A DNA stretch of 34,688 nucleotides from the NCBI GenBank assembly GCA_018692315.1, contig JABHKC010000219.1, positions 1 to 34,688 of the forward strand, in the 5' to 3' direction. Made by a program: the position numbers and the translations under genes. Every line of letters begins with the position of its first letter. The first letter of the stretch is position 1. The notes beneath the pieces are model-generated. The model had not been told where the DNA came from. It saw only the letters and a program-made list of their open reading frames with translations, and did no database searches. Positions 7,960 to 19,378 of this stretch are shown here, piece by piece. Origin of the DNA: Bacteroidota bacterium (GTDB taxonomy: Bacteria; Bacteroidota; Bacteroidia; Bacteroidales; JABHKC01).

Positions 7960-9954
7960 ATGAAAACAATATTAAGAGTAATTTTTATCATAACAATATA
8001 TCAGTGTTTTAATATTCAAAATGCTCAATCACAAGAGACTACAAGGTGGGCATTAACAGACGATGGAGCTATAGAATGGCAAGTAAAAAAGGATGATTCT
8101 CATATGGATCATATAGAAATGAGTGGATTATCTTTGTCAGCAATTGTTCATTATGGCGTGCAAAACGGAAAATTAAAGCAAAAAATTCATTTAGTTTTTC
8201 CTAAACTAAGAACTATTCCTAATGACACACACGCCAGTCTTGCACACGAAATAGACTACGAAGGTTTAGGTCAAATAAGAGTTAATGGACAGATTATAAC
8301 TGAAGAACCGGAAGAATTTTATATCAAAGGAATATTATGCTATCAATCTAAAGCAACTGAAGGTCTTGTAATTAAACATAAATTATTCCCTTCAACTGAT
8401 AAAGCCCTATTTATAGACAAGATTGAAATTATTAATCCAACAAAGCAAACCATCAATGTTGAACTCCCAAAAATTAATTATTTCTATACAACTGATGCAG
8501 ATAAAGGGGTAGATGGAGCATATTGCATAAAAGTAGTTTCTAGCAAGCATGGCTATTATAAATTAAATGCTCTTGAATCTTTCGATTATTCATTAATTTA
8601 TTCGGGACAAAATGAAAATACAGAAGTGGCTTATGTTTCACCAAATTACGAATTGAAGAAACGTAAAAAACTAATAAAAGAAACTTTTTCCGATTTAGTA
8701 TTTGAATCTCCCGATGAAATACTAAACAGAGCTTTTGCATTCGCAAAACTAAGAGCAGTTGAAAGCATTTTTGACACTAAGGGAGGATTAATGCACGCTC
8801 CAGGCGGTGGTCGCTATTATGCTGCAATTTGGACAAATGATCAAGCCGAATATGCAAATCCATTTTTTCCATTCCTCGGAAATATTACAGCAAACGAATC
8901 TGCCATGAACTCATTTAGGCATTTTGCTAGATTTATGAACACTGAATACAATCCAATTCCCAGCTCAATTATTGCGGAAGGAACAGACATTTGGAATGGT
9001 GCCGGAGACAGAGGCGATATGGCAATGATTGCCTATGGAGGCTCTCGCTTTGCATTGGCTTGTGGCAATGAAAAATACGCTCGTGAACTATGGCCACTAA
9101 TAGAATGGTGTCTTGAATATTGCAGAAGAAAAGTAAATAAGGAAGGTGTTGTAAGTTCAGATAGCGACGAATTAGAAGGTAGATTTCCTGCCGGAAAAGC
9201 AAACTTAAATACTTCCTCATTATATTATGACGCACTGATTTCGGCAGTTTACTTAGGAAAAGAACTGAATATTGAACAGAATATTCTGGACAACTACCAA
9301 AGTCAATCTATGGAAATAGAAAAATCTATAGAAGATTATTTTGGGAGAAATATTTCCGGATATGAAACCTATAGATATTATAAAGGGAATGATGTTTTGC
9401 GTGCATGGATATGTACACCTCTTACAGTAAATATCTTTAATAGAAGCAAAGGCACAATTGACGCTTTGTTTTCTCATAAACTTTGGACAGAGGATGGATT
9501 AGCATCAGCTTCAGGAAGCATAACCTTTTGGGACATAGCAACACTATACGCATTACGAGGTGTATTTGCAGCCGGCGAAACTAAGCAGGCTATGTCTTTC
9601 CTTCTACATTATTCCAAAAGGAGATTATTAGGTGAGCATGTCCCCTATCCAGTAGAAGCATACCCGGAAGGAAATCAGAGACATTTATCAGCTGAAAGTG
9701 CTTTATATTGTAGAATATTTACGGAAGGAATTTTCGGCATTCGCCCTATCGGTTTCAATACATTTTCATTCTCACCAAAACTACCTGAAAATTGGGATTC
9801 AATGGCATTAAGAAATATTAAAGCTTTTAATCATAGCTTTGATATTGAGGTGCATAGAAAAAAGGACAAATTGTCTATCAAAGTATTATCTAATAATGAA
9901 ATATTTTTAGAAAGACTTATTGATCATAATGAAATTATTAAAATTGAGCTTTGA
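7960..9954 (+). CDS. Exported six-hairpin glycosidase-like protein
   Basis: This 664-residue protein starts with a signal peptide (about 1-25, ending NAQSQ). Residues about 30-220 look like a beta-sandwich domain, and about 240-600 like an (alpha/alpha)6 barrel of the six-hairpin glycosidase type. Supporting segments are GGRYYAAIWTNDQAEYANPF, EGTDIWNGAGDRGDMAM, DSDELEGRFPAGKANLNTSS and AESALYCRIFTEGIFGIRPI. The last, followed by FSPKLPENW, is like the C-terminal part of GH65/GH78/GH94-type barrels. The CAZy family could not be assigned and the catalytic acids are uncertain (D/E in EGTDIW and DSDELE are candidates). A GH109-like lipoprotein gene follows, which suggests a linked role in glycan breakdown. 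The leader carries a large palindrome. Confidence 0.7.
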   Translation: MKTILRVIFIITIYQCFNIQNAQSQETTRWALTDDGAIEWQVKKDDSHMDHIEMSGLSLSAIVHYGVQNGKLKQKIHLVFPKLRTIPNDTHASLAHEIDYEGLGQIRVNGQIITEEPEEFYIKGILCYQSKATEGLVIKHKLFPSTDKALFIDKIEIINPTKQTINVELPKINYFYTTDADKGVDGAYCIKVVSSKHGYYKLNALESFDYSLIYSGQNENTEVAYVSPNYELKKRKKLIKETFSDLVFESPDEILNRAFAFAKLRAVESIFDTKGGLMHAPGGGRYYAAIWTNDQAEYANPFFPFLGNITANESAMNSFRHFARFMNTEYNPIPSSIIAEGTDIWNGAGDRGDMAMIAYGGSRFALACGNEKYARELWPLIEWCLEYCRRKVNKEGVVSSDSDELEGRFPAGKANLNTSSLYYDALISAVYLGKELNIEQNILDNYQSQSMEIEKSIEDYFGRNISGYETYRYYKGNDVLRAWICTPLTVNIFNRSKGTIDALFSHKLWTEDGLASASGSITFWDIATLYALRGVFAAGETKQAMSFLLHYSKRRLLGEHVPYPVEAYPEGNQRHLSAESALYCRIFTEGIFGIRPIGFNTFSFSPKLPENWDSMALRNIKAFNHSFDIEVHRKKDKLSIKVLSNNEIFLERLIDHNEIIKIEL

Positions 9955-10220
9955 GCTATTTTGCAATCTGTTAGTAATTAAACTATTCCAAACCAATAAG
10001 CGTTGGATAATCAAGCATCAACAGATGATAAAGCCTTTGCTAGTTCACAATACCTAACACTTTTTATAGTTTGCTTCCTGGTTTGAAAAATGCTAAAAGA
10101 ATTTATATATGTTTTAATGAAAAGGAATATTTATTCAATAAAAAAACCATAAATTTGGAAGCTTTTTGATAGACTGATGTGAATGAATAAATGAGAAAAT
10201 TGAAAATAAAGAATAAAAAA

Positions 10221-11609
10221 ATGAGAAAACACACTATTGTAGTATTTATTAGCATTTTAGTTCTACTGAATTCATGTGGAAATAACTCAAAACCAGAACC
10301 TTCAATTAAAAATATTGCAGGAGCTTTAGAACTTTTTTCAGAACCTGAACGGCCTGATGGGCAAAAAGATGTAATCGAACTTCGATGCGAGCCTATCCAA
10401 ACGATTCGAATAGCATTTATAGGCCTTGGTATGAGAGGGGCAGGAGCTATTTATCGATACACATTTTTAGAAAATGTAGAAATTGCAATACTTTGCGACC
10501 CGGTGCAAAAGAATATTGACAAATGCCAGCAAATTCTGAAAGATAATAATTTACCAGAAGCTGATGTATATATTGGCGAAGATGATTGGAAAAAAATCTG
10601 CTTACGAGACGATATTGATTTAATTTATGTATGCACACATTGGGATTTGCATACCCCCATAGCTGTTCATGCTATGGAAAACGGGAAACATGTTGCAATG
10701 GAAGTTCCGGCAGCTCTAACTATCGATGAATGTTGGCAGTTGGTAAATACTTCCGAAAAAACCCGAAAACACTGCATGCAACTAGAAAATTGCAACTACG
10801 ACTTCTTCGAAATAGCAACACTAAATATGGCACAAAAAGGTCTTTTTGGCGAAATAGTTCATTGCGAGGGTGCATATATACATGATTTAAGATTTCTAAA
10901 TTTTGATGAGGAAGGATACTGGAATATGTGGCGTTTGAAACATTTGGAAAAAGAAGATGGGAATACTTATCCTACGCATGGCTTTGGTCCTATCGCACAT
11001 ATTTTAAATCTTCACAGAAGCGACAAAATGAATCATCTGGTTTCCATTTCAAGCAATCAGTTTGGAATGACAGAATATGCAAAAAAGAAATTTGGGGATA
11101 ATTCCGAATATGCAAAAAAAGACTACAAAAAGGGAGACATAAATACATCGATAATAAAAACAGAAAATGGGAAAACTATAATGTTGCAACACGATGTAAC
11201 AAGTCCACGACCATATAGCCGTTTACATTTAATTTCCGGTACAAAAGGTTTTGCCCAAAAATATCCTCAAAAAGGGATAGCACTTGAACCGAATGCTCAT
11301 CATTTTTTACCAAAAAACCAATTAGACTCATTGTTAGAACTTTATGCACATCCTATTGTAAAAAAAATAACAGAAAAAGCCAAAGAAGTAGGCGGACATG
11401 GCGGCATGGATTTTATTATGGATTACCGCCTGATTTATTGCCTTACACAGGGCTTACCATTAGATCAGGACGTTTATGATGCAGCAGAATGGTCATCAAT
11501 AATCGAACTTTCTCGCAAATCATCAGAAAATAATGGAATGCCAATAAAAGTCCCGGATTTTACTCGTGGAGCATGGAAAAAAATAAATAAAGTTACTTAT
11601 TACGAATAA
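10221..11609 (+). CDS. GH109-like alpha-N-acetylgalactosaminidase / Gfo-Idh-MocA family lipoprotein
   Basis: A 462-residue lipoprotein: positively charged N terminus, hydrophobic stretch and lipobox LLNSC (Cys19). The NAD-binding Rossmann fold follows (GLGMRGAG, about 68-75, in IAFIGLGMRGAG), then HWDLHTPIAVHAMENGKHV and MEVPAALTIDECW. The downstream blocks ENCNYDFFE, IVHCEGAYIHDLR, YWNMWRLKH and YPTHGFGP are those of glycoside hydrolase family 109, whose members cleave alpha-GalNAc by an NAD-dependent redox mechanism. Other Gfo/Idh/MocA activities cannot be excluded. The frame allows an upstream ATG at 10191; I prefer 10221 because it gives a normal lipoprotein leader. A -7-like TAAATTTG lies at 10150-10157. 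Confidence 0.75.
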   Translation: MRKHTIVVFISILVLLNSCGNNSKPEPSIKNIAGALELFSEPERPDGQKDVIELRCEPIQTIRIAFIGLGMRGAGAIYRYTFLENVEIAILCDPVQKNIDKCQQILKDNNLPEADVYIGEDDWKKICLRDDIDLIYVCTHWDLHTPIAVHAMENGKHVAMEVPAALTIDECWQLVNTSEKTRKHCMQLENCNYDFFEIATLNMAQKGLFGEIVHCEGAYIHDLRFLNFDEEGYWNMWRLKHLEKEDGNTYPTHGFGPIAHILNLHRSDKMNHLVSISSNQFGMTEYAKKKFGDNSEYAKKDYKKGDINTSIIKTENGKTIMLQHDVTSPRPYSRLHLISGTKGFAQKYPQKGIALEPNAHHFLPKNQLDSLLELYAHPIVKKITEKAKEVGGHGGMDFIMDYRLIYCLTQGLPLDQDVYDAAEWSSIIELSRKSSENNGMPIKVPDFTRGAWKKINKVTYYE

Positions 11610-11692
11610 TACAATTTTTTTGACTGAAGATTTATAACTTAGTTTTAATAATACAGTAGTTTTCAACTATTTTGCTATAACATACCATGCTA

Positions 11693-11713
11693 GCACGGAT
11701 TTGCAATCCGTGC
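11693..11713. repeat. Small hairpin repeat (CGGATT-loop-AATCCG family)
   Basis: GCACGGATT and AATCCGTGC form a perfect 9-bp stem with loop TGC. It is one of about six copies, some degenerate, between 11.69 and 16.09 kb. The 11610-12013 stretch otherwise holds only a decayed relative of the 66-bp repeat near 11775-11820 and the terminator at 11913. Confidence 0.7.
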
Positions 11714-11912
11714 AGCAATTATTGCTATAATTTAGCAATTTTACCTGTTTGTCATCCAAAGGTGATCATATTGATAATATATGCTTATCAGGTTCAAGTA
11801 TTTTGTTGTAAATAGAAAATTAAATTTTCACAATTATTCAAAACATTGAATTACCACTTTCTGAGTGTTCTTTTACTTCAATCAAGTCCCAAAACCAAAA
11901 GGAATATAAACA

Positions 11913-11940
11913 AAAAAGCCGGCTTTTTGCCAGCTTTTCT
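11913..11940. terminator. Bidirectional intrinsic terminator
   Basis: AAAAAGCCGGC, TTTTT loop and GCCAGCTTTT form a stem (one C-A mismatch) with A-rich and T-rich flanks on either side. It lies between the convergent genes ending at 11609 (+) and 12014 (-), the expected place for a shared terminator. Confidence 0.6.
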
Positions 11941-12013
11941 TATTTCAAAATAGACTACAACTAAGCGTAGTTTCAAAACTACGCTCACCCACTAACCTTT
12001 TCAACAATAGCCT

Positions 12014-12646
12014 TTACTTCTCAACATTATACCTTACTAATCTTTTCTCACTAATAATCGGACTATGTATATAAAAATATGATTGAAGCACTTTCCCAAC
12101 ATTGTTAGAATATAAGTTATTTAGAAATCTTGGATTTTCTACCCCGATTATTTGTTGTGGTGTGGTAACTGTTCCTTTAAAGTTTAATACTTCAAAATCT
12201 CCGGCTGGAACGTTGATTGGATCAGACAATATTTCCATCTGGTAGGTAAGTGTATATAATGTATCCTCATTCAATACTTCTGTTTTCGAAGCTAGAATGT
12301 TAGAAAAATTATCTTCCGAAAATCTAATTTCACCTTTGTCATTTACTATATATCCACTTGAATCTCTTAAGATGTCTAAAACACCCCAGGAAATTCCATT
12401 ATTCGGATAATTTGTCCCTTCCAAAACAAAATACTGAAGATTATTGATAATTGTGTCTCTGCTTATTATTACACTATCAATTCTGTCTTTTTCAATTTCA
12501 TTTCCTAACGAATCAATGTCATAATGAACATAAACCCAATAATTACCAATGTCCAATGGCAAATATTCTGATTTGTTAACTGAGTCATTTTTTTTGCACG
12601 AAGCAAAAAAAGTAATCACTAATACTAAAAACAATAATTTTCTCAT
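12014..12646 (-). CDS. Lipoprotein of unknown function
   Basis: A 210-residue lipoprotein: MRKLLFLVLVITFFASC gives a clear lipobox with Cys17, followed by a lysine-rich spacer. The mature part begins YLPLDIGNYWVYVHYD, a block often seen at the start of Bacteroidota lipoproteins of unknown role, and is rich in beta-strand-forming residues with a PAGDFEVLNFKGT segment. No enzymatic motif is visible. It stands alone, convergent with the GH109-like gene and followed by a terminator. Anchoring in the outer or inner membrane cannot be told. Confidence 0.75.
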   Translation of the reverse strand: MRKLLFLVLVITFFASCKKNDSVNKSEYLPLDIGNYWVYVHYDIDSLGNEIEKDRIDSVIISRDTIINNLQYFVLEGTNYPNNGISWGVLDILRDSSGYIVNDKGEIRFSEDNFSNILASKTEVLNEDTLYTLTYQMEILSDPINVPAGDFEVLNFKGTVTTPQQIIGVENPRFLNNLYSNNVGKVLQSYFYIHSPIISEKRLVRYNVEK

Positions 12647-12814
12647 TTCAAAAATTTTAAGTTAAACAACTAAATTAAAACGAGTAAATTTTTATCATAA
12701 GCTTTATATTATTTGTCCTTGAAACGAATATTGATATAAAGTATTGTTATTATCTGATACATTTATTGTTTTGAATGCCGCAAATTTGTAACTTGTGGCT
12801 CTGCCTATAAAAAA

Positions 12815-12846
12815 GCCCGCCGAAGGATGCAATCTTTGCAAAGCGG
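12815..12846. other. Hairpin in the 12.65-13.18 kb gene-free stretch
   Basis: CCCGC and GCGGG can pair around an inner GCAA-TTGC stem. The word GATGCAATCTTTGC here recurs near 13150 and 14198. The surrounding 12647-13175 stretch has only short frames with no family signal and looks like decayed repeat DNA. Confidence 0.35.
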
Positions 12847-13137
12847 GGAAGCATTCAAATTTACGTGCGACAAGTTGTAATATATAAATATGTTTTTGCT
12901 ATATTGTAATCACACCAGTTGGAAACTACGCTGAGACATTACTATGTTGCAAAAGTGTAGTTTTAAAACTATGCAGAGCCGGGTTATTTCAAAAGGTTTT
13001 GGTGAAAAAAAACCAATTATCACAAACGAAACTGAAAGCGGGAAGCAGAAAAACAGAAGAGTAGAGTTTACTATTTTGAAGAAATAGAATTGCTAAAATT
13101 AGAATCACGCAAGCTTTAGTTTTTGAAAACTTCGAAT

Positions 13138-13175
13138 GAAAAAAAGAGGAGATGCAATTTTTGCTTGACGGGGGA
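13138..13175 (-). terminator. Repeat-derived terminator-like element, copy 1
   Basis: Lies directly after the stop of the gene at 13176 (-). On the minus strand it reads GCAAAAATTGC (GCAA/TTGC stem), CATCTCC, then CTTTTTTTC. It matches the element at 14184-14220, which sits in the same position after the next minus-strand gene. Confidence 0.35.
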
Positions 13176-13919
13176 TTATAATCCTTTTGCATACTGTGAA
13201 AGAACATAATCAATTTCTCCCAAAAATAGCCCTTTATCCTTAAGTCTTCTACTAATTTCTTTTATTGGTAAACCGTTTCTAAACCATTCTCTTACCAGAG
13301 ATAATGCTTGATCAAGATTTATTTCCATATGGGTAGGAAATGAAGATATCATATTCGATGGTCTTATTTTCTTCTTTATTAAGTCAATATCATGTTTCAA
13401 TTGCATAAAGTCTTTCCTTTCATCGCTAACTTCCATACTTTTAGATTTGTTAACTTCTAAAAATGTTGGAGGAATAGCATCTTCTGGACTCTCTATAGTT
13501 TCTTTCAAAGCCTTAGCTATTTTACTTTGAAGTATTTCTCCCCAATCTGGAAAATTTTTGTCATATTCAATCACCCTTAAACTTCTTAAATCAAAAGGTA
13601 CATCATCGATTGAAGCAGTAACAAGTATAGCTGGTTTTGTAATAGCATGAGCTAATCCTAATTCATATAAAACATTTGGGTTTTTATTTGTCAAGTCCGC
13701 CAATATTATTTTGGCTTCATTTGTGAATCTCCAAATGTCATTAACAATGTTTCCAGGTCTATATATATCATCAGCTCTTTTTGCTTCAAAACCAGCCTTT
13801 TCAATGGCAGGAACATATACTTTAAAATAATATTTATCAAACCATCCACCAAAAGGCATTATGGTAAAACATATAGGATTTTTTTCTTCAAGTTTTGAGG
13901 TTTCTTCTTTCTTTTTCAT
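13176..13919 (-). CDS. NDT/TIR-like nucleotide-hydrolase-fold protein
   Basis: This 247-residue protein has an N-terminal flavodoxin-like domain of the nucleoside 2-deoxyribosyltransferase/TIR-like group: CFTIMPFGGWFDKYY (17-31), the block RADDIYRPGNIVNDIW (48-63), ILADLTNKNPNVLYELGLAH (72-91) with the likely catalytic E86, then KPAILV. The C-terminal part is helical and ends in a segment that looks like a winged or HTH-like bundle (EWFRNGLPIKEISRRLKDKG). Such domains occur in nucleoside metabolism and as effectors of anti-phage systems that destroy NAD or nucleotides. No partner gene of a known defence system is adjacent, so the role is open. The frame extends to a GTG at 13967, but that part lies in a hairpin repeat, so ATG 13919 is chosen. 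Confidence 0.65.
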   Translation of the reverse strand: MKKKEETSKLEEKNPICFTIMPFGGWFDKYYFKVYVPAIEKAGFEAKRADDIYRPGNIVNDIWRFTNEAKIILADLTNKNPNVLYELGLAHAITKPAILVTASIDDVPFDLRSLRVIEYDKNFPDWGEILQSKIAKALKETIESPEDAIPPTFLEVNKSKSMEVSDERKDFMQLKHDIDLIKKKIRPSNMISSFPTHMEINLDQALSLVREWFRNGLPIKEISRRLKDKGLFLGEIDYVLSQYAKGL

Positions 13920-14014
13920 TTCTTTTTTTAGGCTATGTGTGTTTTTATTCACGGATTGCACATCCACTTTAGCTGGGTTAAATCTTTCACGCTTGTGCGG
14001 ATTTGCAACCAGCT

Positions 14015-14080
14015 GAAATATATTTTATCAGTTTCAAGTATTTTGCATTTATCAGACATTATGCAAAGATAAAAATTATT
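14015..14080 (-). promoter_or_regulatory. 66-bp dispersed repeat with promoter-like motif, copy 1
   Basis: It shares 57 of 66 positions with 15975-16040 and has exactly the same length. On the minus strand its start carries TATCTTTG (14064-14071), which fits the -7 consensus TAnnTTTG and points toward the minus-strand gene starting at 13919. A matching -33 TTTG was not seen. Hairpin repeats of the CGGATT type lie on both sides. Confidence 0.55.
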
Positions 14081-14117
14081 TTTTAGATTTTTGCTTAGTT
14101 TAGTTTTGATAGTAGTA

Positions 14118-14132
14118 CGGATTGTAAATCCG
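14118..14132. repeat. Small hairpin repeat (CGGATT family)
   Basis: CGGATT, loop GTA, AATCCG: a perfect 6-bp stem related to those at 11693, 15911 and 16077. The 13920-14220 intergenic stretch consists mostly of this repeat, the 66-bp repeat and the terminator-like element. Confidence 0.6.
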
Positions 14133-14183
14133 CAATAGCAGTCTGCATAGCCGTTTGAGCAGGGGTAGTTGAAATTTACAAAT

Positions 14184-14220
14184 GAAAAAAACGAAGATGC
14201 AATCTTTGCTTGGCAGGGTT
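14184..14220 (-). terminator. Repeat-derived terminator-like element, copy 2
   Basis: On the minus strand, immediately after the stop of the T9SS cargo gene: AAGAT-TGC-ATCTT, CG, then TTTTTTTC. The stem is short but the T-run is good, and the same element follows the gene at 13176. Confidence 0.4.
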
Positions 14221-15843
14221 TTATTCCTTCACCACTAAACTTGTTCTTATTTTATCATCAAAGTAAACCTTTACTAAATACAATCCTGATGGTAAGTTGT
14301 TGGTTTCAATTTTTATTCTTAGTCCTGAAACAGCTTTGCTAATCAAAGCTTTTCCATTAATATCAATTATCTCAATATTTACCGTACCCAAATCAGCTTG
14401 CTCAATTATTAAATAATCATTAAATGGATTTGGATAAATATTAAAACTTGTTTGCAACCTATCATTAATTCCAATATCAAAGGTTTTACAAAGAAAATTG
14501 TCATCTATTAGTATTTCCAATTCAGAATTCGGTGCTAGACATTGAAAACACAATTGATTATTATTTATTCCGTCTTCATATGCTCGATTTAGGTTTACAG
14601 TGTGAGTTTGTCCGGGAAGAATTTCGAGGTCGGAGAATTTTTGATAAAAAAAGTTTTGTGCGCAATTAAAACCTCCGTGCAAATCAGAAAAAACAGCAAA
14701 AGAAGCTATAGTATCATTTCCATTGTTTTTAATCGAAAGCTCAGTATTGAAGCTATAACCTATTACCAATGAATCATCAAGAAAATAACCATATTCTAGT
14801 ACAATACTATCAATGTCGAAATCTATTATTTCAATATCCGGGAGAACGACATTATCAATTTCTCCATCAGGTGTTTGAAAATTGTATATCCCAATCTGAT
14901 TTGTATAGGAATTTCCTACGAAAGTATAGCTATTCCCAATTACAATAAAATCTAAATCATTCATTAAAACCGGAAATTCCAATGTGTCGGGGTTTGCAAA
15001 ATCTTGAAAGTTTAATAGTTTAATACTATCATAAAGAACAAGTTGAATCCATAAGCTATTCTCATAGAAATTCATTTTTTTAACAGTGCTTAAACTTGTG
15101 ATAACCGTATCAATAATAATTAAACCCGTGTCTATCCTTATCAGATATTGGTCAACCAAACTAAACACAGTATCATTATTTATTAGCAACTGATTAATTG
15201 AATTTGAGAACTGGATTGAGTCAATTAATACTAACGAACTATCTGATTTGTAAATTTTATTTTGAGTATGAATTAAATAAGAGGTAGGGCTAATAGCATA
15301 TATGGCATTTATTTCAGAATCTAAATTAGGCTCGTATTCATGAATTTTTGTACCGTAGATATTTGATTTGAAAATCGAATTAGTGGAACTGACCAAAATA
15401 GTTCCATCAGAAGCTATGTCAATGTTTTTAGGTTCATAATTTAAAGAAGAATACTCATGTGGTACTTCCGGATAACCAATACTAAAAATCTCGTTTCCAT
15501 TTTTATCATATTTCGAAACAATTATTTGATCTAATCCGGCGATACAGCCAACTGGTATGTATCCGGCCGAATAAATGTAATTCGAATCAGTATAGATTAT
15601 GTCATGCCGTCCTTCAATATTCCAAAGTTTCTGTCCGTCTGTGTTATAAGCAAATATATTAGGATAATGGCAAGAAGCATCACTTAAGAATCCGCTAAAA
15701 AGAATTATTGAATCCTGAAATAATTCTTTATCAGTTACATGAGAAATGTTGTAATCCGAGTCATCAACAACCTCATTCCAAAAAGTTTGGGCATTCACTA
15801 AAATTGAAACTAATATAAAAATAGCAGTTATAATTCTTTTCAT
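14221..15843 (-). CDS. Secreted protein with type IX secretion sorting domain
   Basis: A 540-residue exported protein. The signal peptide is about 1-19 (MKRIITAIFILVSILVNAQ). Residues about 30-340 have repeated short beta-rich units that look like a beta-propeller (WNIEGR, ISKYDKNGNEIF-like segments, phrases with DSI/DTV). About 340-460 form an Ig-like region. The last 75 residues are a type A T9SS C-terminal domain: FNIYPNPFNDYLIIEQ, IEIIDINGKALIS, LPSGLYLVKVYFDDK. It should therefore cross the outer membrane through the Por/T9SS machinery and be released or attached to the surface. No catalytic motif seen; binding or adhesive role possible. Confidence 0.85.
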   Translation of the reverse strand: MKRIITAIFILVSILVNAQTFWNEVVDDSDYNISHVTDKELFQDSIILFSGFLSDASCHYPNIFAYNTDGQKLWNIEGRHDIIYTDSNYIYSAGYIPVGCIAGLDQIIVSKYDKNGNEIFSIGYPEVPHEYSSLNYEPKNIDIASDGTILVSSTNSIFKSNIYGTKIHEYEPNLDSEINAIYAISPTSYLIHTQNKIYKSDSSLVLIDSIQFSNSINQLLINNDTVFSLVDQYLIRIDTGLIIIDTVITSLSTVKKMNFYENSLWIQLVLYDSIKLLNFQDFANPDTLEFPVLMNDLDFIVIGNSYTFVGNSYTNQIGIYNFQTPDGEIDNVVLPDIEIIDFDIDSIVLEYGYFLDDSLVIGYSFNTELSIKNNGNDTIASFAVFSDLHGGFNCAQNFFYQKFSDLEILPGQTHTVNLNRAYEDGINNNQLCFQCLAPNSELEILIDDNFLCKTFDIGINDRLQTSFNIYPNPFNDYLIIEQADLGTVNIEIIDINGKALISKAVSGLRIKIETNNLPSGLYLVKVYFDDKIRTSLVVKE

Positions 15844-15910
15844 ATTTCAAGTTTTTATTAAAAGAGATAGTTATTCCAGCATTGGTTGCACTGATACGGA
15901 CACTCAAACT

Positions 15911-15933
15911 CACACGGATTTGTAATCCGTGTG
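15911..15933. repeat. Small hairpin repeat (CGGATT family)
   Basis: CACACGGATT, loop TGT, AATCCGTGTG: a perfect 10-bp stem. Compared with the 11693 copy, the outer stem bases differ on both arms while pairing is kept, as expected if the structure matters. Confidence 0.7.
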
Positions 15934-15974
15934 ATCATATTAGACAGAATCCAGCTAATAGTTTTCATTGTGAT

Positions 15975-16040
15975 GAAATATGCTTTATCAGTTTCATGTA
16001 TTTTATATTTGTCAGACATTTAACAAAGATAAAAATTATT
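15975..16040 (-). promoter_or_regulatory. 66-bp dispersed repeat with promoter-like motif, copy 2
   Basis: Second copy of the element at 14015-14080. On the minus strand it has TATCTTTG (16024-16031), directed toward the T9SS cargo gene that starts at 15843. The 15844-16220 intergenic stretch holds this repeat, two hairpin repeats and the divergent promoter at 16154. Confidence 0.55.
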
Positions 16041-16076
16041 ATTAAATTTAGGTTTATTTATTGTTGATAGATGCAC

Positions 16077-16089
16077 GGATTACAAATCC
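16077..16089. repeat. Small hairpin repeat (CGGATT family, degenerate)
   Basis: GGATT, loop ACA, AATCC: a 5-bp stem and a decayed member of the family at 11693, 14118 and 15911. Confidence 0.45.
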
Positions 16090-16153
16090 TAGCTTGCGGG
16101 TACATTCTATTTTAGCTAAGCGAAGCCTGTTACTTCACTTATCAGAAAAATTA

Positions 16154-16192
16154 CCAAAATTGTCAAACTACTTTTTTTTCTCATATTTGTTA
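16154..16192 (+). promoter_or_regulatory. Promoter of the beta-galactosidase operon
   Basis: TTG (16160-16162), a 19-nt spacer and CATATTTG (16182-16189) approximate the Bacteroidota consensus. The segment from CCAAAATTG to CTCATATTTGTTA matches 29965-30003 at 34 of 39 positions. It lies about 30 bp before the ATG at 16221. Confidence 0.6.
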
Positions 16193-16211
16193 TTTTTTGA
16201 TTGAAAATTAA

Positions 16212-19370
<3,159 letters not shown>

Positions 19371-19378
19371 ATAATTTT

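Noticed and set aside
12771-12871. Long hairpin built from GAATGC...GCATTC, AAATTT and ACTTGT/ACAAGT words
   Set aside because: The matching words come in the same order on both sides, so they cannot nest into one stem; only the inner CCCGC/GCGGG hairpin is kept.
13176-13967. CBASS or similar multi-gene defence operon around the NDT/TIR-like gene
   Set aside because: No nucleotidyltransferase of the CD-NTase type, SAVED or other partner is adjacent; neighbours are a lipoprotein and a T9SS cargo gene.
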